A stretch of 64,000 nucleotides of DNA from Primula veris. Its lineage: Eukaryota; Streptophyta; Magnoliopsida; Ericales; Primulaceae. The position numbers and the translations under genes are program-made. Under the pieces are notes generated by a model. The model ran no database searches. It saw only the letters and a list, made by a program, of their open reading frames with translations, and was not told where the DNA came from. Positions 55,158 through 64,000 of this stretch are shown one piece after another. Each line of letters begins with the position of its first letter. Position 1 is the stretch's first letter. The stretch covers positions 806,001 to 870,000 of the forward strand of contig OY821751.1 in assembly GCA_963682055.1 (NCBI GenBank), in the 5' to 3' direction.

Positions 55158-57391
55158 TTTTTATTATTCTTTGGTAACAGTTATTCATTATTTTTATTTA
55201 ATTTTCATCTGTAAATTATATAATAGTTGTACTTAATTATTAGTTGCTCGAGTCGCTGTATAATTCCATTCTTGTTAGTTGCTTATTTCCGCAATGTTTG
55301 TTAAAAAAAATTTAACTATTACTTGATGAACAAATATTTAAAATAATTACCAAAAAGACTATTCCATTATATACAAAAAGTGAAATGATATATGTTGAGA
55401 CTAAATGACGCACACGACTAACTCCGAGACCTTTGATGAATACACCAAAACATATCGAACGACTTTTATTTAGTCATTCGGTCTCAATCTACATTACTAA
55501 TCTAAAAATATACAAAGATAAATGGCCATAACAAAAAGCTAAGACCTCTGATTCGTATTTCCCCGGAGAAAAAAAAAAGGTCGGTAAAAAATATGGATAA
55601 CGAGTTTCAACTTCATGAGGATGCTCCTGCAAGCTTGAGAGACTTGTTACGGAAAGATATGAGTGGCATCGACACGGGCTCTCCTTCCTAATTTGTTTTG
55701 TTATTTTCCGAAGCACCCAAAAAAAATAAAAAAAAATAGCCGTGTTACTGATTTTGATGCTTTTTACTAGTTGACACTTGAGAACCAATGATCAAATAAC
55801 TAAATAACAAAAAAGTGGTTCAAGAAACTTGAATGCTATATGGATTAGTGCTTTTACTAACATTTTTTATGAATAATTTGGTACTGTTATTCATTTAACA
55901 AATACCGCTCTGACAGAAACAAAGGGGAACTTCGAGCAGTTAAGAGAAAGTAGAACCACAAACGGAGTCTTCACATCCGAGGCAGAGTTTAGCAAGACAT
56001 GATGGATATTCGTAATGGTTTCGTCTCTATCATGAAGAGATGGATTTTCTTAAAAATTATAGCTCCCTTAATTTTGCAGGCACTCTATATCATTTCGTGG
56101 CGTTGAAATTTGATTTTTGTGAATGCACTTGTCACCATTATACGTATACGATATGCTTACTTCCTTGTATAGCTAGATCTTCTCAGGAGTGATAAGACAA
56201 TATGATGAGATTAGATTGCTAAAGTGGTTGAACTTAGATGTTTACAAAATTCGTTAAGAATATAAATTTATCCTCTCATTTTAACTAAGGACGGGTTTGT
56301 TCTAATTACCAAGTTACAATTTTTAGTTTTAAAATATTGGCCTATCCAGCTTAGCTTCTAGATTTTTCGAGCTTCTGCAGGCCAGAATTCCAGAAACCAT
56401 CAGCTTTTAAGCTTGTAAACCGAATGCGGTCCAGATTTTAAGCCAACAACAAGAAACCTGAGTGTTAATGTGCAACCAAACAACGCTTTTAAGTTAATTG
56501 GGATTAAGTTCGTATTTTGGTCGTTTGTTTAACGCATATGCTTCTTCAAATCATACCTTTGTTTCTTTCATTAAATCGACAAGTCTCGTAAAAATCTTGA
56601 AAAAAGTACGATAAATGACCCGGAAGCCTTTTATGGCTACCCTTTACTCAACTCGTGCTCGATCAGCCTTTCTTCACCACAGATCCCTTAACAAGGCTAG
56701 TATGCGAGTGTTTAGCCAACCTTGAGCTACTTTTCCCATTAGAAGAAGAGGTTATTCAATGTGCTAACATGGCAGCGAATAGCCCATCATCGCCACACAG
56801 AGAAAATACAACCGATACTTAAGAGTACCCTTTACGCAATAAAGGCAATACAGTGTCTTAGAAAGGCAAGCTCTACACGAAATCTTTTATCGTTTGCGTC
56901 CATTTTTTGGGAAACAGTCTTATTTTTTTGCCTTTTTCCGCTGTAATGGATGTAGTCTGGCGTGTTTTGGGTAATTCTTGTATGAGGATAGAAGGAATCT
57001 AAAATGTAAAATAAAAATTGCACATGTATCTTATTTTGTTCTTTCCTTCTCAACATGGTGAAGCCTGAACAGTTTGATGGTTATTTTGCATATGCTGCAT
57101 TGCTGCTTTGTTTCTTTACTTCCAACATCTTTTGGTTACAATAACAAAACTGGTAATATCCGACGATATGTCAGCAACGAGCCTTTATCAATCCAACTAT
57201 AAAGGTATATTTTGTCTCTTTAATGTTTGGTAGTACTCTTGTCTTGTCTTTTATCCGACCTTGGGTTTGACATGATAACAAAATTGGTGTATTCGATTAA
57301 GTTTCGCTGAGTAATCTCTTTATTTTAGTCACACTGCTACATTAGTTACACGATTGAAGCCATAACTATCCTGCATTTTACCGACAAAAAG
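55158..57391. other. Intergenic between the calmodulin-like and PHO1-like genes
   Basis: No gene recognised. A 32-codon frame at 55592-55690 (MDNEFQLHEDAP...) is open but lacks support. A degenerate MITE piece (inverted CTTTTAAGC and GTGCAACCAAACAA) lies at about 56330-56490. The part next to 57392 is probably the PHO1-like 3' untranslated region. Confidence 0.4.
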
Positions 57392-60300
57392 TTACAAGTC
57401 TTTGTCTTCATTGCCATAATGGAAAGGTAGCGGAACTGATTTGAATGCCCGGTATTTCCCAACGTTGTTTAAATGCTCGTTCTCCAACCTAAGTAATATT
57501 TCACAATATAAATAAGCTATCAATACTTATTAATATCACTTGCTTTCAAAGATCAAATGTTGAACTTCGACTAAACAATTTTTGATTCTGTAAATCAATT
57601 TGTACCTGAAAAAGTTCCAAATACCACGACGAAGGATCTCCAAACAAGCAACAATGGCACTCAGCGCTTTTCTGTGTAAAAAAGGCAACTCATATAGACC
57701 TAAAACTGATTGCATCCATGCGAATCGTAGCAACACATTTAAAACCTGCATTTTTCATGTAAATAAACATATCAAAATCCAATATTGCGATTAGTTTGGA
57801 GTTGATCCACTGCTTGTTTGGTTGCAATTTAAGCAAACTAGCAAGCTTTTTATTAAGCTGAGGAAAAAGTTGGCTTTATCCAGCTAAAAGCTTCTAGCTT
57901 TTTTCAGTCGATAAAAACCAGAAAACTAAGTTTCACGCAATCAATCTAATAAACTCTAATTTTTAAGATAAAAAAGAAGCAGAAATGCTTAAAAGCTGCA
58001 ACCAAACAAGCCTAGAAATACTAAAGTTAATGGCTGCATACTTACTATTGCTATAAAGTACACACTATTATATGGCACCAGGAGTTTGTCTCTCAACCAA
58101 GGATTTGTCGATTTTTTCTGAAGAAGTCCCCAATCAATAACGATGTCCCAATACGTACTACCGATTGTCGCAATAGCAGAACTTATAATAGCCAAAATCT
58201 TAAAAGTTACTCCCCATTTCAGATCATTGCATGTTCTCAAGACAACCGCAACTATAGTAGAAAAATACTTGAGCCCGTTCAGTGCGTGCATAGAATCTTT
58301 TTCTTCTACTAAACGACGAATGCACTGTCATGTTGTATCAAATACACCATCATATATGCTCTCATTATTTAAGTATTTAACAATGGAAAAGTTTGGTTGA
58401 AAACGGATGAATTAATACAACCAAATAATGCCTTATTTTGATAGACCCATTGCTATAGGCTTTGTTCGGTTTTAGCTTTTAAGCTTAAATTTTTTACTTT
58501 CTTGCTTAAAATCTGGAGGGTCTTTGTTGTTCTTTTTTTTTTCTTGACCAGCTTATAAACAAATGTAGCTTTTCTGAAACTTAAATAATTCAGTTTGCTC
58601 TAAAGCTGCAACCAAACAAGCCATATACATATTTATTTATTTTTTGCAGTGTGTCAAAATGAACTGATGAAAGGTACTTTATTCCATTGAGAGCTTTTCT
58701 AAAAACACAATTTTCTTCAAAAAATGTGGAATGCTTACCACATCAAATCTATTACCTTTTTTTTATTCCCTCTATACTTCAAATACTGAAGGAAAAAGTT
58801 CTAACTAATCTTGATAGACTGATGATATACCTGTATGAATCGCATCCAATAAGGTACAACTGCAATAATGATGTAAAAAACTTCATATATATCATTGTCG
58901 CTGCATTTGTTTGATCTTGTCTTGAAATCGCCCCAGCCGTAGTAGCAAATGAAAAACTGCACACTTCTAAGTGCTTGTACCTGATATTTTATCAGTAATT
59001 ACCTAGCTTAGTATGAAAAATACAAAAATCAGTGTAAAGGCGAAGACTAATTTAGTGTAGCCACGCAAAGTTACAACACTTCTCAAGTTTTCCTTTAATA
59101 GCTGTGAAACTGACTGTAATTTCGATGTTAGGGATAGGACAGTAACAGTTTTTCAAGAAAAAAAAGGATGAGGTAATAATTATTCATAAGCGAAGTGATG
59201 AAAAATAAAAACAGCATACTCAAATTAATATTTGTCAACTTGTTAAATGAACTATGTAGAACCTGGCTAGTAAGCTGATCTGCCAAGAAGAAATCGGGAA
59301 GGGTAACCTGTAAACGCATAAAAGCTAGAATGAGAATTTTTCTCTTGTTTGATTATATTTGTAAGTTTGTTTGTTAACTGGCTTACCTTATAAAATGGAG
59401 CACAAATACAGTGAAACGTTGATCGAAGGAAGAAGTATCGACTAGAACGATACAAGATATTCAATGGACAGAAAGTGACGAGAAGAACCAGCTGCAATGA
59501 TTAAATTTAGAATAAATGTTTTGCACGATGCTAGGTTAAATTGAAAATTTACCGGTGTGTGACTTATTGAGGACTCAATTTCCGTTAACTGCTTTCACTT
59601 TTGATGGATATACACTTTAGTATAAATGATAGTCCAATATTTGATTGGCATATCTTTGAATAACATGATATCCATGCTGAATAGAAGCAGTAAATGGGAA
59701 TGGAAAGTTCTCATTTACATTTAATGAGAATTAAGTTAAAATATAAAACTTTTACCATGACTAGACCTAGAGGGACCAGTTCGGTCCAAGTTTCAAAACT
59801 CTTTGTTCTCGGGTCCATTTCCATCTCCAAATTTGACAAAACAGCACATAAAGTGAGTAACGATAAACCCGAGCTTATAAGAAGCACTTGTCCATACCCA
59901 AGTGCAGTCCCTTCCTTGAAGCCAAATATAAAAGTATAATTGACACGAAAAAGCCTCCAAAAGTATATGTTTGCCGCGTACATAACCATATGGAAGACGA
60001 TATATATGAACAAGCTGTACCAAAAAATAAATTAAGATTATAACAATAGTGTAACAGTACATTAAATGTCTGGTTATTTGGGCCTTCTTTGATTCCGGCT
60101 ATTAAGCAAATAAGGTAACTTCTATAAAAAAAATTAGTCTGAGAAAAAAACTGAGTTCATTCAGCTTAAATTTCTTAATGTTTCAGGCTAATGACCAGAA
60201 AGCTGACTAACCAAATATATTGCAAGTTGCAACTTAAAAACAAATAAGTTGAGCTCAAATCTACAAATATAAGTAAACAAGCGCTAAGGGAATGTGGCAA

Positions 60301-63300
60301 ACCTGTAAAGTGGAAATATGTTTTCCATATATTGATCTTTCCCTTCACTGTTGAGAAGATTTCTAGCATGTAAAAGCACAATAACAGCCGCAAAGAGAGC
60401 TATTGTGCAGCCGGCGAAAAGACCTGAAAACGACAAGAAAATAAAAACTTACAAACTAACCTAATGCAGTAAACTTTTTAAACAAACAAAAAAACTGATC
60501 TCCCAAATATATATAATCATTATAGAAGTTTTGAGAAATGATTGCATAATTATAATTTATAAGTGATCTTCTAGGTAACGAGACTTACCCAAGAAAAATG
60601 TTACTCTATGTCTCTCTTTCTTAATTCTCGGCCTTAAATCCCTCATTCCTTTAGCCCGATTTGCATTTGAGAAGTGCTTTACGAAGGTGGCCTCTACTCT
60701 TTCTATGAGCCTATTAATCTGAAAAAGCAGTATAAAATAAGGATGCTATATACCAAGTACATATCTTGTATAGGGGCAATCTCCATTAAGAGACATATTT
60801 TGAACTAATTTCTCATTAAGCTTTATGTTCATTCTCTTTTAGTTTTTTTACTGCATAATAGCAGTATCCAAATCTGAAATCAATTTATTTAAATATATGT
60901 CTATCAAAACTCAAAAGTGATCATTATGCAAGATCTGGTTATTTGAGTAGTATACTAATGAAAATCAAACTATTGAACTTGATGCACATCAGAGTGAACC
61001 CAGCTTATTGAACAGTATGTTAATATATATCTAATCACTGAAGCGTAACAAAATATTTCCCTGTTAATAAATGGAAATTAAGCTAATAATACATAATTTA
61101 ATGGTAATTTTCTATTTCATGAAACCGAATATATGAATTCGAAAAAACATCGAACCTCATCAGAACTGCCAAGGTAAGATTTGTCTACCATCGCTAGGTA
61201 AGCTTTCGATGCATTCCTTGAAGTGATCTGCAAAAAAAGAAGAAGTAAAAAGCTGCTTTAACCTGAATAAGTAATATTGATAAGCACGGTTTCTTATGAC
61301 TTCTGTGCACATATACAGTTCCATTTTTATCACAAGTTGCACTGTAATTAGTTAACAATCGGAAAAGCAAAGACTATTTTGTTTTTTGGCCTGATAACCA
61401 TTTTTTTCCTAACAGAAGTAATATCATCTTTAGGCACAATTATCTTGATAAAAATTAAGGTACCTTGTCATACTTCTTCATTGCCTTGGAGAAAGCTAAC
61501 ATGTTCAAGAAACTGAAATATCAATCCGAAATACATTAAAGGCCTTTAATACATAAACACAACCAAATTCATTATTTTTTGATTTAAATAAAATGGATTA
61601 TACCAGTAGCTCTTCAGATATCGAAGTTTTTGGTAAAATCCAATAAAAGCTTGTCTCATTTGTTCTTCGATTTTCTTGAGCTCCTTTTGGCTATAGGACA
61701 AGTCAATCTTTGAACCGACGAAAATATGTCTGAAAGTCGATACAGGACTTTCAGGTGCAATATTTATTCTTACACGATCCAATATTCGTACTGAATCTTC
61801 TTCCGAGTTACTTTCTCTGCTCATCTCTACTTCTTGAATTGCATTCATATGATCTGTTTCTATGAATTTTATAAAAAAAAAAAATTCAGAGGCACAGCAC
61901 TTTAAAAAGACCATTACTAGCGTTGTGTATATATTAGTACAAATTGGTATATAATGTGTGATGCTACGAAGACGGGTATATTTGGTATTGATATTGGATT
62001 ATGTTTTTTTTTGGCTGCCCATATACACTGCCGTAAATAATAGACTATCAAGTTTAAGGCTCGTTTGTTGCAGCCCTAAAACTCATCTTGTTCGCCAATT
62101 TGCTTATAAAATTTGGTTGACCAGCTTAAAACTTGAATTCTTTTATTTTTATGACTTGAAAACTTTAAAATTCAAACTGATAAAGCAAACCTTTTTTTCT
62201 CACCCTCAAATAAGTAGTTTAGAGTCTTTGAAGCTTAAAACAGCCCTTTATCTCTTTAAAACAGTCGGTAGCAAAAACACCAAAATAAATTATACAATTT
62301 CGACATAAGAGGTAGCAACTGTGAATGCGGAAAGGCCAAATAGTCGCACGTCATTGACAAAATTTGAGAAATGGAAATGAGACCCTTAAACGAAAACTTT
62401 TTGGGTTTTTATGGCAAGAAAAGCTTATGAAGCCAATCTTTTTCTAGTCTCAAATAAGCCAACGTATATGCTTACAATCCCCAAACAACCCCTTATCTCC
62501 ACCTAGCACTATAACTTTACATAAATAAGTAATAGACTTTCAAGCTTGCTAGTTATTTGGTTGCAGCTATAAACTCGGTGTTTTTGGCAATTTGCGTAGA
62601 CGTTGCATTAAATGTGATTTTCCAGCTTAAAAAAAGCCAGTGTTTTGTTGTTTTCTAGCCTAAAAGCTATATATGTTTAAAGCTGGATGGAGCCAATTTT
62701 CTGTCAAGAGTCAATAAGCCAACTCAACATAACGGCTTAAAATCTCCGAATAAGACATCTGTTCAACAAACCAGCATTGGGAGAAAAAAAAACAATATAA
62801 TAAGCTAGAAATAAGCATCAATTATCAATTCCACAAAGCCAAACAGCCTTACCTGACACCGATTCACTCTCAGGGCTAACATTTCCGACTCTTAAACGAA
62901 GAGCAATTAGAGCATTCATTTGCTTATCTAAACCATTCGCCTCGTTAATCGTTTCCTCAACTTTTCCCTTATAAAACTTAACCACTTTATTGAACTCTTC
63001 ATCTAATTTCCTAAAAAACATAAGCTCGCTCTCACCCCCTTCATCCGATGACCTTAAAAACATCGTGTGGTGGCGATGATGCCCATCCGATGACCCTTCT
63101 TCATGATCATGCGCATTTACTAAAATAACCTCATCTTCATGATTATGGTGTTGTAACCCTTTAAAGCTATTGTATCGTCTTGAAATCCCGCTAAATGCTC
63201 GATGTAGCGATATTTTCTTCATGGGCTCATTGTGTCTAGCTTGTGGCGAAGCGTTTTTTCTAGTATGTAAGATATGTTTCAATATATCTTTTAAATGCTC

Positions 63301-63366
63301 GTAATCTACATAAGCGTCTCGCCATTCCGGAACCACTTGTGAAGCAAGTTCTTTTCCAAACTTCAT
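57392..63366 (-). CDS. PHO1-like phosphate exporter (SPX-EXS protein)
   Basis: Thirteen exons on the minus strand: 63366-62853, 61859-61604, 61512-61464, 61227-61156, 60718-60589, 60423-60303, 60014-59756, 59491-59387, 59307-59263, 58980-58831, 58324-58046, 57745-57606, 57488-57392. All have GT/AG introns and the phases close to 738 aa. The split SPX domain is at the N-terminus: [36 protein letters not shown] (~118-135), and [20 protein letters not shown] (~268-290) with the Lys cluster that binds inositol pyrophosphates. Four or more membrane segments follow (~335-480). The EXS domain (~500-690) has [27 protein letters not shown] and [13 protein letters not shown]1 proteins export phosphate into the xylem. 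A His-rich insert lies at ~75-100. Two MITEs sit in introns 10 and 11. Confidence 0.93.
57811..58013. mobile_element. MITE with GCTTGTTTGGTTGCA ends, PHO1-like intron 11
   Basis: The left end GCTTGTTTGGTTGCAATTTA is inverted against the right end TAAAAGCTGCAACCAAACAAGC. About 203 bp, non-coding, lying inside the intron between exons 11 and 12. Confidence 0.75.
58458..58622. mobile_element. MITE of the same family, PHO1-like intron 10
   Basis: The left end GGCTTTGTTCGGTTTTAGCT is inverted against the right end AGCTGCAACCAAACAAGCC. About 165 bp. The neighbour 57811-58013 shares the right end almost exactly. Confidence 0.7.
62056..62760. repeat. Degenerate MITE pieces in PHO1-like intron 1
   Basis: GGCTCGTTTGTTGCAGCC near 62059 and TTATTTGGTTGCAGCTATAA near 62552 are single ends of the GGTTGCAGC family, with no clean partner. 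Otherwise intron sequence. Confidence 0.45.
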
Positions 63367-64000
63367 CTTTTATGCCACAAAAATTTGAACACAAAGGCTT
63401 TTACAACTAATCAGTATGGTTCTTGGGTCTATAGATATGAAGAAATTAACACAAGGCTTACACTTAAAGTTGGTTTTATCCTGTTGAAGGTTTCTAACTA
63501 TTTTCAGGATGGAAAACCAAAAGAAAGCTCAGCTATTTAAGCTGAAAAACCTTACCTAATGCAGATTAAAAATAAATGACATAAATATAAAGTTTAAACC
63601 TGGTCTAAGTAATGTAGCTTTGACAAGAAATGGGTGGATAAACAATTTTTGCTTTATTTTTCTTCAGCAATAGTATCTTAACAAAATAAAACTGTACATG
63701 GCCCAAGTATACAGACACATGCATAGAAAGTTGTGTATCTATCTATCAAATATATTGTAAAGTTGGTGAATATATTTGTTATTACATCTGATTTTTAACG
63801 TTAAATAAATTATATCAAAATTATTGTAACTAATTTTTTTAAAAGTTAATCATACATTTAGTTTTAAAATTTATCATTTCGATAATTTTAATACATGTTA
63901 TAACCCGATCAAAATTACATATAATTTCGTAAAATACAATTAATTGATAACGGATTGAGTAATTAACATACCAATTGATCAATCAACTACGGATGGTATA
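63367..64000. other. PHO1-like upstream region
   Basis: Presumed 5' untranslated region and promoter of the minus-strand PHO1-like gene. Strongly AT-rich. I could not find a clean P1BS (GNATATNC) phosphate-starvation element. Confidence 0.45.

Overview
The window is nuclear DNA of a flowering plant, most likely a eudicot. It is AT-rich, its genes have introns, and it carries plant-type families: a cycling Dof factor, a PHO1-type SPX-EXS protein, a calmodulin-like protein and a 2-oxoglutarate-dependent dioxygenase (2OGD). Ty1/Copia, Ty3/Gypsy, LINE, CACTA and hAT-type elements fill much of the rest. I do not assign species or plant family.

Layout, left half (1-31.9 kb): mostly transposons around a broken 2OGD gene. 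At 1-3184 lies an internally deleted Copia element of a Sirevirus-like family. At 3685-8905 a decayed L1-type LINE sits between 15-bp target-site duplications. From 11.15 to 17.4 kb come a CACTA-type MITE, the 3' end of a second Copia lineage and a Gypsy pol fragment lodged in what looks like that Copia's LTR. The 2OGD relic is at 18363-19907. A full-length, apparently young Copia element of the same Sirevirus-like family fills 21651-31870: its LTRs are both 1263 bp with about six differences counted by eye, and it has a 5-bp TSD, tRNA-iMet PBS, intact gag-pol, a second ORF after pol, and several polypurine tracts. The non-coding DNA at 3185-3684 plus 8921-9740 matches 20027-21560, so the 2OGD region is part of a duplication whose other gene copy should lie left of the window.

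Right half (32-64 kb): gene-bearing. On the minus strand are a cycling Dof factor (34115-37519, 2 exons, 543 aa, with an expanded 21-residue internal repeat), an S9 prolyl-oligopeptidase/oligopeptidase B-like peptidase (41280-49519, 11 exons, 769 aa) and a PHO1-like phosphate exporter (57392-63366, 13 exons, 738 aa). On the plus strand is an intronless calmodulin-like gene (54618-55157). All exon phases were checked and close. Introns and flanks hold MITEs, minisatellites and an approximately 197/231-bp tandem array in peptidase intron 1.

The genes are unrelated neighbours with no shared pathway visible. The most unusual signals are: a palindromic GTTGCAAC-type motif spread through the LTR, spacer and, always in one reading frame, the pol gene of the Copia element; the intron-1 array whose every unit repeats the exon-1 splice-donor sequence; a peptidase intron beginning with GA instead of GT; and the repeat expansion inside the Dof factor.
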